Assembly: GCF_022836935.1 (NCBI RefSeq)
Contig: NZ_CP083239.1
Coordinates: 3,982,001 to 4,046,000, forward strand
Length of the DNA: 64,000 nucleotides
Reading direction: 5' to 3'
Source of the DNA: Ancylobacter polymorphus
GTDB taxonomy: Bacteria; Pseudomonadota; Alphaproteobacteria; Rhizobiales; Xanthobacteraceae
The position numbers and the translations under genes were made by a program. The stretch's first letter is position 1. Each line of letters opens with the position of its first letter. Shown here in pieces: positions 54,804 through 63,427 of the stretch. The notes beneath the pieces were generated by a model. It was not told the DNA's origin. It worked only from the letters and a program-made list of their open reading frames with translations, and made no database searches.

Positions 54804-56084
54804 ATGGCTTCCTATACCGACAAGGCCGGCCGGCCGATTGTCGTCGTCACCGGCATGGGGCTCGTCACCTCGCTCGGCCAGGGCAAGCAGGATAACTGGG
54901 CGAAGCTGACCTCCGGCACGTCCGGCATTCACCGCATCACCCGCTTCCCCATCGACGCGATGCGCACCACCATCGCCGGCACGGTGGACTACCTGCCGAA
55001 AAGCAAGAGCACCGCGCCCGACCTCTCCGAGGAACTGGCGACGCTGGCGGCGGAAGAGGCGATCGCCGAATCCGGTATTGGCGGCAAGGGCGCCTTCCCC
55101 GGCCCGCTGTTCTGCGCCGTGCCGCCGATCGAGCTGGAATGGCCGCAGCGCCGCATCCTCGCCCAGGAAGCCGCCCCCAACGCCCCCGTCTCCTATGACG
55201 ACCTGCTGCGCGCCGCCGAGGCCCATGGCCACGATGCCTGGCACGAGCGCTTCCTCTATGGCTCGATCGCCGACCATCTCGCCGACCGCTTCGGCACCAA
55301 GGGCCAGCCGATCTCGCTGTCCACCGCCTGCGCTTCCGGCAACACCTCGATCCAGCTCGGCGTCGAGGCGATCCGGCGCGGCGATTGCGAGGCGGCACTG
55401 TCCATCGCCACCGACGGCTCGGTGACGGCGGAAGCGCTGATCCGCTTCTCGCTGCTCTCGGCGCTGTCGACCAACAACGACGTTCCGGAAGCCGCTTCCC
55501 GCCCCTTCGCCAAGAACCGCGACGGCTTCATCATCGCCGAGGGTGCGGGCGCGCTGGTGCTGGAGAGCCTGGAGCACGCGCTGGCGCGTGGGGCGAAGAT
55601 CCTCGGCGTGGTCGAGGGCGTCGGCGAGATGGCCGACAGCTTCCACCGCACCCGCTCCTCGCCGGACGCCAAGCCGGTGATCGGCTGCATGCGCAACGCG
55701 CTGGCCGATGCCGGCGTCGATCCCGACGCCATCGACTACATCAACGCCCACGGCACCTCGACGCCAGAGAATGACCGCATGGAGTTCACCGGCATGAGCG
55801 CCGTGTTCGGCGAGCGGCTGGCGGGCATCCCGATCTCGTCCAACAAGTCGATGATCGGCCATACGCTCACCGCCGCCGGCGCCATCGAGGCCGTGGTCTC
55901 GCTGATGACCATCGCCAATGGCCGCATTCCGCCGACCATCAATTACGAGCTGCCCGACCCGGCCATTCCGCTCGACGTGGTGCCCAACGTCGCCCGCGAC
56001 GCCAAGGTCACGCGGGTGATGTCGAACTCGTTCGGCTTCGGCGGGCAGAATGTGTGCCTGATCCTCACGGGCGAACCCGCGTGA
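54804..56084 (+). CDS. Active beta-ketoacyl-ACP synthase of the AcpXL system
   Basis: A 426-residue FabF-type ketosynthase (fabF1XL position) that extends acyl-AcpXL with malonyl units. The catalytic triad is complete: Cys176 in S-T-A-C-A-S-G-N, His in N-A-H-G-T-S-T-P and His in I-G-H-T-L-T-A-A-G-A. CGAGGAG precedes the ATG. It follows the Cys-less paralogue by 39 bp, supporting a KS-alpha/KS-beta heterodimer, and overlaps the SDR gene by 4 bp. Confidence 0.93.
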   Translation: MASYTDKAGRPIVVVTGMGLVTSLGQGKQDNWAKLTSGTSGIHRITRFPIDAMRTTIAGTVDYLPKSKSTAPDLSEELATLAAEEAIAESGIGGKGAFPGPLFCAVPPIELEWPQRRILAQEAAPNAPVSYDDLLRAAEAHGHDAWHERFLYGSIADHLADRFGTKGQPISLSTACASGNTSIQLGVEAIRRGDCEAALSIATDGSVTAEALIRFSLLSALSTNNDVPEAASRPFAKNRDGFIIAEGAGALVLESLEHALARGAKILGVVEGVGEMADSFHRTRSSPDAKPVIGCMRNALADAGVDPDAIDYINAHGTSTPENDRMEFTGMSAVFGERLAGIPISSNKSMIGHTLTAAGAIEAVVSLMTIANGRIPPTINYELPDPAIPLDVVPNVARDAKVTRVMSNSFGFGGQNVCLILTGEPA

Positions 56085-56833
56085 GCCAGCGCGTCCTCGT
56101 CACCGGCGGCGGGCGCGGCGTCGGCGCCGCCATCGTGCGCGCCCTCGCGCTCGCGGGGTTCGAGGTCGTCTTCACCGTGCGCACGGCCGAGGCCGAAGCG
56201 CAGGCGCTGATCGCCGCCATCACGGCCGAGAAGCCGGACGCCCAAGTCGAGGCCCGCGCGCTCGACCTCGCCGACAAAGCCGCGGTGGAAGCCTTCGCCG
56301 GCGTGCTCGCGGAGGAGCCGACCTATTTCGGCTTCGTCCACAATGCCGGCATGAGCTACGACACGCTCGCGGCGCTGGTCGACCAGCACCGTGCCGAGCA
56401 GCTGATGCAGGTGAATTACTGGTCCTTCGTCAAGCTGGTCGGCGCACTCGTGCGGCCGATGACGCGGGCGCGGGCCGGGCGCATCATTGCCATTGGCTCC
56501 ATCGCGGCGGATGTCGCCAATGCCGGCAACGCCATCTATGCCGGCTCCAAGGCCGCGCTGGCCGGCTATTGCCGCACACTGGCGATCGAGAGCGCCCGGC
56601 GCGGGGTGACGGTGAATGTCGTCGCTCCCGGCTTCGTCGATACGGCGATGCTGGCGCCCTATGCCGCCTACCGCGCCAATGTCGAGAAGCAGATCCCCGC
56701 CGGCCGCTTCGCCGCGCCGGAGGATGTGGCGGGCGTGGTGTCGTTCCTGCTCTCGCCCGGCGCCGCCTATGTCACCGGCGCAACCCTGCCGGTGGATGGC
56801 GGCCTCACCGCCGCACTAGCCATACAGCGCTGA
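56081..56833 (+). CDS. SDR-family 3-oxoacyl-ACP reductase (FabG-like)
   Basis: NAD(P)H-dependent reductase of 250 residues, likely reducing 3-oxoacyl-AcpXL. Rossmann motif T-G-G-G-R-G-V-G, N-A-G motif (V-H-N-A-G-M-S-Y), catalytic Ser in A-I-G-S-I-A-A and Y-A-G-S-K, and a C-terminal G-A-T-L-P-V-D-G-G. The GTG start forms a 4-bp GTGA overlap with the ketosynthase stop; the ATG-like frame upstream lies inside that gene. Cytoplasmic. Confidence 0.92.
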   Translation: MSQRVLVTGGGRGVGAAIVRALALAGFEVVFTVRTAEAEAQALIAAITAEKPDAQVEARALDLADKAAVEAFAGVLAEEPTYFGFVHNAGMSYDTLAALVDQHRAEQLMQVNYWSFVKLVGALVRPMTRARAGRIIAIGSIAADVANAGNAIYAGSKAALAGYCRTLAIESARRGVTVNVVAPGFVDTAMLAPYAAYRANVEKQIPAGRFAAPEDVAGVVSFLLSPGAAYVTGATLPVDGGLTAALAIQR

Positions 56834-56942
56834 TTTCGTTATCCACCCTCGTCCTTTCGCGGACGGCATCCACGCGTGCCCCTTTCCCGTATCGACGGGT
56901 CGCGGGGCGCGTCCTGCCGCCGCCGTCTGTCCGGAGTTGTTC

Positions 56943-57965
56943 ATGCGCGCGCTTCAGCTGGTCTCCGACCGCGAACTCATCCTCACCGACCTGCCCGCCC
57001 CCGGCGCGCCGGAACCGGGCGAGGTGCAGGTCAGCATCAAGGCGCTGGCGCTGAACCATATCGACGTGTGGGGCTGGCGCGGCATGGCCTTCGCCAAGCG
57101 CAAGATGCCGCTGGTGGTGGGTGCCGAGGCCGTGGGCGAAGTCACCGCCATTGGCGAGGGCGTCACCCGCTTCCGGCCGGGCTCCAAGGTCGCGATGTAT
57201 GGCGCGCTCACCTGCGGCCAGTGCAAGATGTGCCGGCAGGGCCGCGACAATCTCTGCGAGGAAGTCGCCGGCGTGATGGGCTTCCATGTCGATGGGTTCG
57301 CCCGCGACCAGCTCAACATCAAGGAACGCCTGTGCGTGCCGATCCCGGACGGCATTTCCTGGACCGACGCCGCCACCGCGCCCGTCACCTTCTCCACCGT
57401 CGAGCACATGCTGTTCGACAATGCCAAGCTTGAGCCGGGCGAGACGATTCTCGTCCACGCGGCCGGCTCCGGCATCGGCACGGTGGCGATCCGCATGGCC
57501 AAGGAGATCGGCTGCACCGTCATCACCACGGCGGGCGACGACGAGAAATGCGCCAAGGCGAAGGCCCTCGGCGCCGATCACGTCATCAACTACAAGACCG
57601 ACCGCTTCGAGCACGAGGTGCGCAAGATCACCAAGAAGAAGGGTGTCGACGTGGTGTTCGAGCATGTCGGCGCCGAGACCTGGAACGGCTCGCTGCTGTC
57701 GATGAAGCCGGGCGCGCGTCTCGTCACCTGCGGCTCGACGTCGGGCGTGTCCGTCAACATGAACCTGATGCAGCTGTTCCAGCGCCAGTACCGCATCATC
57801 GGCTCCTTCGGCGCGCCGATCCGCGCCATTGCCGACGGGCTGAAGCGGATGGAGCGCGGGGTGAAGCCGGTGATCGATTCCGAATTCCCGCTGGAGCAGT
57901 TCGGCGCCGGGCTGGAACGGCTGGAAACCCGCCGCGTGTTCGGCAAGGTCGTCATCACCTTCTGA
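56943..57965 (+). CDS. Zinc-type alcohol dehydrogenase-like reductase of the AcpXL cluster
   Basis: MDR-superfamily oxidoreductase, 340 residues, in the adh2XL position. It keeps the structural-zinc lobe cysteines (C-G-Q-C-K-M-C-R-Q-G-R-D-N-L-C) and a nucleotide-binding motif (A-A-G-S-G-I-G-T-V-A). The most likely job is reduction of the enoyl or 27-oxo group during synthesis of the 27-hydroxy C28 acid; this is inference from place. The ATG has GGAG six bases upstream. The gene is 109 bp after the SDR and 28 bp before lpxXL. Confidence 0.88.
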   Translation: MRALQLVSDRELILTDLPAPGAPEPGEVQVSIKALALNHIDVWGWRGMAFAKRKMPLVVGAEAVGEVTAIGEGVTRFRPGSKVAMYGALTCGQCKMCRQGRDNLCEEVAGVMGFHVDGFARDQLNIKERLCVPIPDGISWTDAATAPVTFSTVEHMLFDNAKLEPGETILVHAAGSGIGTVAIRMAKEIGCTVITTAGDDEKCAKAKALGADHVINYKTDRFEHEVRKITKKKGVDVVFEHVGAETWNGSLLSMKPGARLVTCGSTSGVSVNMNLMQLFQRQYRIIGSFGAPIRAIADGLKRMERGVKPVIDSEFPLEQFGAGLERLETRRVFGKVVITF

Positions 57966-57993
57966 ACGCCGGCGAGGTTCGGGCCGTAACGCG

Positions 57994-58899
57994 ATGACCC
58001 CTTCCCGCCCCTGGACCACGCGCCTGCGCGATGCCGCGCTGTCGGCGGGCGTGTGGACGCTGATGCGCGTCATGCGGCTGCAGCCGCCGCGCTTCGCCTC
58101 ATGGAATGGCGGCTTCTGGGCCCGCAGAATCGGGCCCTACACCTCGATCCACCGGGTGACGCTGAGCAATCTGCGCCGCGCCTACCCCGAGAAGACGGAG
58201 GCCGAGCGCGAGGCGATCGCGCGCGGCATGTGGGACAATCTCGGCCGCATGGCCGGCGAGTTCGTCCATCTCGACCGCATCTGGCAGTACAATATGTGGG
58301 AGCCGGCCAAGAGCCGGATCGAGACCACGGGCGTGTCGAATTTCGTCGCCATGCGGGTGGACGGCAAGCCGGCGCTGGTGTTCACCGCGCATCTCGCCAA
58401 TTGGGAACTGCCGGCCATCGCCGCCGCCGCGCAGGGGCTGGACAGCGCCGTGCTGTTCCGCGCGCCGGACAATTCCTTCTTCGCCGACCTCCTGTTCGAG
58501 GCCCGCAGCCGAGTGATGGGCAATCTGGTCGCCGCCTCGCATGTGGCGGTGTTCGAGCTCGCCGCCGTGCTCGACCAGGGCAAGCATCTCGGCATCCTCG
58601 TGGATCAGGCGCGCCGTGGCGGGCCGACCGTGCAGTTCTTCGGCCAGCCCTGCTCCGCCAACCCCACTATCGCCCGCCTCGCCCGGCTCTATGAGTGCCC
58701 GGTGCATGGCGTGCGGGTGATCCGTCTGCCGGAAGGCCGCTTCCGCATCCAGTGCACCCCGGCGCTCAACCTTCCGCGCGACGCCAGCGGGCGCATCGAC
58801 GTGGACGGGGCGATGCAGATGATCACCTCCGTCGTCGAAGGCTGGGTGCGCGAATATCCCGAGCAGTGGACCTGGTTCTACAAGCGCTGGCGGATGTAG
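57994..58899 (+). CDS. lpxXL: Lipid A very-long-chain acyltransferase LpxXL
   Basis: Membrane-associated LpxL/HtrB-type acyltransferase, 301 residues, expected to move the 27-hydroxyoctacosanoyl chain from AcpXL to lipid A. It has the H-x-x-x-x-E motif (T-A-H-L-A-N-W-E, about residue 130), a further R-x-x-x-N-x-x-x-x region (R-A-P-D-N-S-F-F) and D-Q-A-R-R-G-G-P-T-V-Q-F-F-G. An N-terminal hydrophobic stretch (about 8-25) anchors it. Last gene of the cluster. Confidence 0.93.
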   Translation: MTPSRPWTTRLRDAALSAGVWTLMRVMRLQPPRFASWNGGFWARRIGPYTSIHRVTLSNLRRAYPEKTEAEREAIARGMWDNLGRMAGEFVHLDRIWQYNMWEPAKSRIETTGVSNFVAMRVDGKPALVFTAHLANWELPAIAAAAQGLDSAVLFRAPDNSFFADLLFEARSRVMGNLVAASHVAVFELAAVLDQGKHLGILVDQARRGGPTVQFFGQPCSANPTIARLARLYECPVHGVRVIRLPEGRFRIQCTPALNLPRDASGRIDVDGAMQMITSVVEGWVREYPEQWTWFYKRWRM

Positions 58900-58953
58900 G
58901 GCGCGCTGGGCGCCTCTCCGGCTCCCTGGACAAGCCGTCCTGAATGCGAGGCC

Positions 58954-59056
58954 CGTCATGCTGAGGCGCCGGGCACAGCCCGGCCTCGAAGCACGCAGGT
59001 CCCTCTCCTGCCCGGGCATCCTTCGAGGCCCGCTGTGCGGGCACCTCAGGATGACG
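58954..59056. repeat. Interspersed palindromic repeat
   Basis: A roughly 100-bp imperfect hairpin: left arm begins CGTCATGCTGAGG, right arm ends CCTCAGGATGACG, with inner matching segments GCACAGCC..GGCCTCGAAG and CTTCGAGGCCCGCTGTGC. I recognise this kind of CGTCAT...CTGAGG element as a dispersed repeat in Hyphomicrobiales and other genomes. It lies between lpxXL and the potF terminator. Confidence 0.65.
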
Positions 59057-59081
59057 TTGCCCCTTCGCCCCGCCCACAAAC

Positions 59082-59110
59082 AAAAAGGCCGGGCGCTGGG
59101 CCCGGCCTTT
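59082..59110 (-). terminator. Intrinsic terminator of the PotF-like gene
   Basis: On the minus strand AAAGGCCGGG - 7 nt - CCCGGCCTTT is followed by TTG, giving a 10-bp stem and a five-T run, 33 nt after the stop codon. Confidence 0.85.
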
Positions 59111-59142
59111 CGCATCAGCGGAGAACGTTGTTCACCGCACGC

Positions 59143-60252
59143 TCACTTGCCGCGCTTGAAGTCGTTCCAGGTGCGGGTGACCACGCGCTGGACCTTCTGC
59201 GGGTAGGTGGTGACGGTGAACAGCTTCGCCTGCGTCTCCTTGTCCGGGTAGATCGCGGGGTTGTCGATGATCGCCTTGTCGATGAACTGCTGCGCGCCGA
59301 GATTGCCGCTGGCATAGGAGATGAAGTTGGCGTTCTTCGCCGCCACTTCCGGCTTCATCATGTAGTTGATGAAGGCCAGCGCTTCCTCCGGATGCGGGGC
59401 ATCCTTGGGGATGGCGAAGTTGTCGAACCACATCAGCGCGCCTTCCTTGGGGATGACGTACTCGATGTTGATCGGCTTCTTGCCGGTCTTCTCCGCGGCT
59501 TCCTCGGCGCGGGCCTTGGCCTGGAACACGTCGCCGGACCAACCGAGCGCGATGCAGATGTCGCCGCCGGCGAGCGCGTTGATATAGCCCGAGGAATCGA
59601 ACTTCTTCACATATTTGCGGATCGGCGCCAGCAGCTTTCCGGCTTCCTCGATGTCCTTCGGATCCTTCGAGTTCGGGTCCTTGCCGAGATAGCGCAGCGC
59701 GGTCGGGATCACCTCTTCCGGCCCGTCGAGGATGTAGACGCCGCAATCCTTCAGCTTGGCCAGCAGCTCCGGCTTGAAGATGATGTCCCAGCTGTTGAGC
59801 GGGGTGTCGCCGAGGCGCTCCTTCACCTTGTCGACATTCATGCCGATGCCGGTCGTGCCCCACATATAGTTCACGGCATATTCGTTGCCGGGATCATAGA
59901 CGGCGAGGCGCTCGGAGATCAGCGGCCACTGATACTGCAGATTGGGCAGCTTGGCCTTGTCGAGCTTGAGGAACACGCCGGCCTGGATCTGGCGCTGCAG
60001 GAAGGAGCCGGTGGGCACCACCACGTCATAGCCGGTCTTCCCGCCGAGGAGCTTGGTCTCCAGCACCTCGTTCGAGTCGAAGACGTCGTACCGGACCTTG
60101 ATGCCGGTTTCCTTGGTGAACTCCTCCAACACCGATTCGTCGATGTAGTCGGACCAGTTGTAGACGTTCACGACCTTTTCCTGCGCCGCAGCCGGCGCGA
60201 TGGCCAGCGCGGTCAGCAGGCCGGCCGCGATGGTGGTCAGGAGGCGGGACAT
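59143..60252 (-). CDS. Polyamine ABC transporter substrate-binding protein (PotF-like)
   Basis: Periplasmic binding protein of 369 residues for putrescine or spermidine. It has a signal peptide (to A-A-A-Q-E, about residue 24), then V-V-N-V-Y-N-W-S-D-Y-I-D and the family's aromatic/acidic ligand residues (W-S-D-Y, Y-D-V-V-V-P-T, G-W-S-G-D). The ATG follows CGAGGAG; a 28-codon longer frame would precede the signal peptide. No transporter membrane or ATPase genes lie within the window, but it is next to polyamine-degradation genes on both sides. Confidence 0.93.
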   Translation of the reverse strand: MSRLLTTIAAGLLTALAIAPAAAQEKVVNVYNWSDYIDESVLEEFTKETGIKVRYDVFDSNEVLETKLLGGKTGYDVVVPTGSFLQRQIQAGVFLKLDKAKLPNLQYQWPLISERLAVYDPGNEYAVNYMWGTTGIGMNVDKVKERLGDTPLNSWDIIFKPELLAKLKDCGVYILDGPEEVIPTALRYLGKDPNSKDPKDIEEAGKLLAPIRKYVKKFDSSGYINALAGGDICIALGWSGDVFQAKARAEEAAEKTGKKPINIEYVIPKEGALMWFDNFAIPKDAPHPEEALAFINYMMKPEVAAKNANFISYASGNLGAQQFIDKAIIDNPAIYPDKETQAKLFTVTTYPQKVQRVVTRTWNDFKRGK

Positions 60253-60365
60253 CCTATTCTCCTCGGGAAAGCGTTGTTCGGCTGAGGTTCGCAGCCTCAT
60301 CATACCAAGGCTAGAGCGTCGACGGGCTTTGCTCAACCCGCAGTTTGCTCATCCCTTGGCCGTGC

Positions 60366-61775
60366 TTACAAATAGGTCTCGTATTCCAGCGGGTTGATGC
60401 GCCGCTCGAAGGCGAACAGCTCCGCTTCCTTCATGATGGCGAACACGCGCTGATATTCGGTGCCGAAGGCGCGCCCGACGAAGTCGGAGGCGCCGAACAG
60501 CCGGATCGCCTCGCCCATGTCGTAGGAAAGGCCCGGCGCGCCCTGCTCATAGGCATTGCCGGTCAGCGGCGCCGGCGGCTCCTCGCCGCGCTCAATGCCT
60601 TCCAGCATGCCGGCGAGGATCGCCGCGAGCACGAGATGGGGATGGGCGTCGGCGCCGGCGATGCGGTGCTCCAACCGGCGCGCCTTGGGCGGGCCGTTCG
60701 GCACCCGCACCGCCACGGCGCGGTTGTCATAGCCCCAGGAGACGCTGGTGGGGGCGTAGCTGCCCGGCACCAGCCGGCGGAAGCCGTTATAGCTCGGCAC
60801 ATAGAGCACGGCGGTGTCGGCCATGGTGGTGAGCAGCCCGGCCGCGCAATGGCGCAGCAGCCGGTCGCCCGCCTCACCGGCGCCGAAGGCGTTGTGGCCG
60901 GCGGCGTCGGTCAGGCTCACATGCACATGCATGCCGGAGCCGGCGAAATCGAGAAAGGGCTTGGCCATGAAGCTCGCCCGCACCCCATGCTTGCGGGCAA
61001 CGCCGTCGATCAGCCGGCGCAGCAGGATGGCATCGTCCGCCGCCGCCATCGGGTCGCGGCGGTGATAGAGATTCACTTCATACTGGCCGGGCGCGGCTTC
61101 CGAGATCACCGTGTCGGCCGGCAGGCCCTGAATGCGCGCGGCCTCGCGAATGTCGTGCAGCAGCGGCGCATAGGCGTCGAGATCGGACATGGAATACATG
61201 TTCTGCCGCGCCGGCCCGCCGGAGGAGGCGGGAAACACCGGCTCCGGCACGCCATTCGGCCCCGGCGCCGGCTTGAGCAGGTAGAATTCCAGCTCGAAGG
61301 CGACGCAGGGGGTCAGCCCCAGCGCGGCGAGGCGCTGCACCTGCGCCTCCAGCTTGTGGCGCGGGTCGAGGTCCCAGGGCCGCTCGCCGCCGCGCCCATC
61401 CGGCTCGTTCATGGTGAGCATCACCTGCGCCGCCGGACGCGGCGACCACGGCACCGGCTTCAGCGTGCCCGGCACCGGGCGGCAAATGCCGTCGCGGTCG
61501 CCGGTCTCGATATGGATGCCGGTCTCCTCGACCTCGCGGCCCCAGATGTCCAGCCCGAAGATGGAGAGCGGAATGGCGACGCCGTCGCCCCAGATCTTGC
61601 CCCCTGCCCCGCCGGGAATCCATTTGCCGCGAAGCACCCCATGGGTGTCGGGCAACAGCACCTCGACGATCTCCGGCGCGCCATGCGCGGCGACATAGGC
61701 GCCGAATTCGTCGATCTGCGGAACGGTTTCGCGGGCAGCCGCCGTGGCGTCTCCCACGGCTTCGGGCAATGGCAT
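60366..61775 (-). CDS. Glutamine synthetase family protein, gamma-glutamylputrescine synthetase-like
   Basis: ATP-dependent ligase of the GlnA/PuuA family, 469 residues, probably joining glutamate to putrescine as the first step of the Puu route. The catalytic beta-grasp and barrel domains show F-E-L-E-F-Y-L (metal ligands), A-P-G-Q-Y-E-V-N (E-x-N region), M-A-K-P-F and G-S-G-M-H-V-H-V-S-L, and N-R-A-V-A-V-R-V-P. It lacks the GlnA adenylylation-site region. The ATG follows AGGTGG. Neighbours encode a PotF-like binding protein and transaminases, which supports a polyamine substrate over ordinary glutamine synthesis. Confidence 0.9.
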   Translation of the reverse strand: MPLPEAVGDATAAARETVPQIDEFGAYVAAHGAPEIVEVLLPDTHGVLRGKWIPGGAGGKIWGDGVAIPLSIFGLDIWGREVEETGIHIETGDRDGICRPVPGTLKPVPWSPRPAAQVMLTMNEPDGRGGERPWDLDPRHKLEAQVQRLAALGLTPCVAFELEFYLLKPAPGPNGVPEPVFPASSGGPARQNMYSMSDLDAYAPLLHDIREAARIQGLPADTVISEAAPGQYEVNLYHRRDPMAAADDAILLRRLIDGVARKHGVRASFMAKPFLDFAGSGMHVHVSLTDAAGHNAFGAGEAGDRLLRHCAAGLLTTMADTAVLYVPSYNGFRRLVPGSYAPTSVSWGYDNRAVAVRVPNGPPKARRLEHRIAGADAHPHLVLAAILAGMLEGIERGEEPPAPLTGNAYEQGAPGLSYDMGEAIRLFGASDFVGRAFGTEYQRVFAIMKEAELFAFERRINPLEYETYL

Positions 61776-61906
61776 GATCCACCTGGTATAAGTCGACACG
61801 TCAATTCTGGTCACGGCGCGGGGGCCTCGGTCAAGCACCCCCGCTTGCGCGCCGGGGCCCGGCCGGCCCCCGACCCGCCGAGCGCACTTGTGACACGCGG
61901 CAAGGC

Positions 61907-61935
61907 TTGACGCACGCAAAATGTGATCACATTGT
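61907..61935 (+). promoter_or_regulatory. Promoter and palindromic operator of the SpuC-like gene
   Basis: TTGACG (61907-61912) is a good -35 box. A perfect 14-bp palindrome AATGTGATCACATT (61920-61933) begins 7 bp later and covers the place of the -10 box (CATTGT, 61930). This fits repression by a GntR/FadR-type or CRP/FNR-type regulator. A related half site (CTTGTGACAC) lies at about 61888. Confidence 0.55.
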
Positions 61936-61970
61936 GCCGGTCAGCTTCATAACTCTCGCGAGTGCGCGTC

Positions 61971-63350
61971 ATGACCCTGCCGAAAACCACCGCCGAGCTG
62001 CGTGCGCTCGATGCCGCCCATCACCTCCACCCGTTCAGCGACATGAAGTCCCTGAACGCCGAAGGCTCCCGCATCGTGGTGAAGGCGGAAGGCGTCTGGC
62101 TGACCGATTCCGACGGCAACCGCATCCTCGACGGCATGTCCGGCCTGTGGTGCGTGAATGTCGGCTATGGCCGCGAGGAGATCGTCGAGGCGGTGGCGGC
62201 GCAGCTGCGCGAGCTGCCCTATTACAACACCTTCTTCAAGACCACTCACCGCCCGGCCATCGAGCTGTCGGCCAAGCTCGCCGAGCTGACGCCGCCGCAG
62301 TTCAACAAGGTGTTCTTCACCGGCTCCGGCTCGGAATCCAACGACACGGTGATCAAGCTCGTCCGCCGCTATTTCCAGATCAAGGAAAAGCCGGAGAAGA
62401 AGATCATCATCTCCCGCCGCAATGCCTATCACGGCTCCACCGTCGCCGCCGGCAGCCTTGGCGGCATGGCGCCGATGCACGGCCAGAGCGCGGTGATTCC
62501 GGATATCCTGCACATCGCCCAGCCCTATTTCTGGGGTGAAGCGCGCCAGGGCGAGACGCCGGAAGAGTTCGGCCTGCGCACCGCGCGGGCGCTGGAAGCC
62601 ACCATCGACGCCATGGGCGAGGACCGCATCGCCGCCTTCATCGCCGAGCCGGTGCAGGGCGCCGGCGGCGTCATCATTCCGCCCGCCAGCTACTGGCCGG
62701 AGATCGCCCGCATCTGCCGCGAGCGCGACATCCTGTTCGTGTCCGACGAAGTGATCTGCGGCTTTGGCCGCACGGGCAGCTGGTTCGGCTGCGAGACCTT
62801 CGGCACGGAGCCGGACATTCTCGTCATGGCCAAGGGCATCACCTCGGGCTACATGCCGCTCGGCGGCGTCATGGTGGCGGACCGGGTGGCGGACGTGCTG
62901 CACGAGGGCGGCGACTTCAACCATGGCTACACCTATTCCGGCCATCCCGCGGCCTGCGCCGCGGCGCTGGCCAATCTCGCCATCATGCAGCGCGAGGACC
63001 TCGTCGGCCGCGTCGCCAACGATGTCGGCCCCTATCTCCAGGCGCGCTGGAACGCGCTGGCCGAACACCCGCTGGTCGGCGAGGCGCCGATGCTCGGTCT
63101 CGTCGGCGCGCTGGAACTGACGCCGGACAAGCTGGGCCGCACCAAATTCCCCGATGTCGGCAAGGTCGGCACGCTGGCGCGCGATTTCTCGTTCAAGAAC
63201 AACCTCGTCATGCGCGCCGTGCGCGACCGGTTGATCATCGCCCCGCCGCTCGTCATCTCGCATGAGGAATGCGACGAGCTGATCGCCCGAGTCCGCAAGA
63301 CGCTGGACGACACTTTCGCCGAGCTGAAGCGCTGGGGTTGGGTGCGCTAG
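61971..63350 (+). CDS. Class III aminotransferase, putrescine/omega-amino acid:pyruvate type (SpuC-like)
   Basis: PLP enzyme of 459 residues that likely transaminates putrescine or another omega-amine to an aldehyde using pyruvate. Landmarks: G-S-G-S-E-S-N-D-T (PLP phosphate binding), Y-H-G-S-T-V-A, D-E-V-I-C-G-F-G-R-T-G with the pyridine-nitrogen Asp, and the Schiff-base Lys288 in A-K-G-I-T-S-G-Y-M-P. The ATG at 61971 is preferred over a GTG three codons earlier. It is divergent from the PuuA-like gene with 195 bp between starts. Confidence 0.92.
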   Translation: MTLPKTTAELRALDAAHHLHPFSDMKSLNAEGSRIVVKAEGVWLTDSDGNRILDGMSGLWCVNVGYGREEIVEAVAAQLRELPYYNTFFKTTHRPAIELSAKLAELTPPQFNKVFFTGSGSESNDTVIKLVRRYFQIKEKPEKKIIISRRNAYHGSTVAAGSLGGMAPMHGQSAVIPDILHIAQPYFWGEARQGETPEEFGLRTARALEATIDAMGEDRIAAFIAEPVQGAGGVIIPPASYWPEIARICRERDILFVSDEVICGFGRTGSWFGCETFGTEPDILVMAKGITSGYMPLGGVMVADRVADVLHEGGDFNHGYTYSGHPAACAAALANLAIMQREDLVGRVANDVGPYLQARWNALAEHPLVGEAPMLGLVGALELTPDKLGRTKFPDVGKVGTLARDFSFKNNLVMRAVRDRLIIAPPLVISHEECDELIARVRKTLDDTFAELKRWGWVR

Positions 63351-63427
63351 GCACCCGCCCCGCCGCGAAACGTGCTTAAATACGCCCCACGGGGCGCCTG
63401 GCGCAGAGACAACGCACGAGCCCGGAC

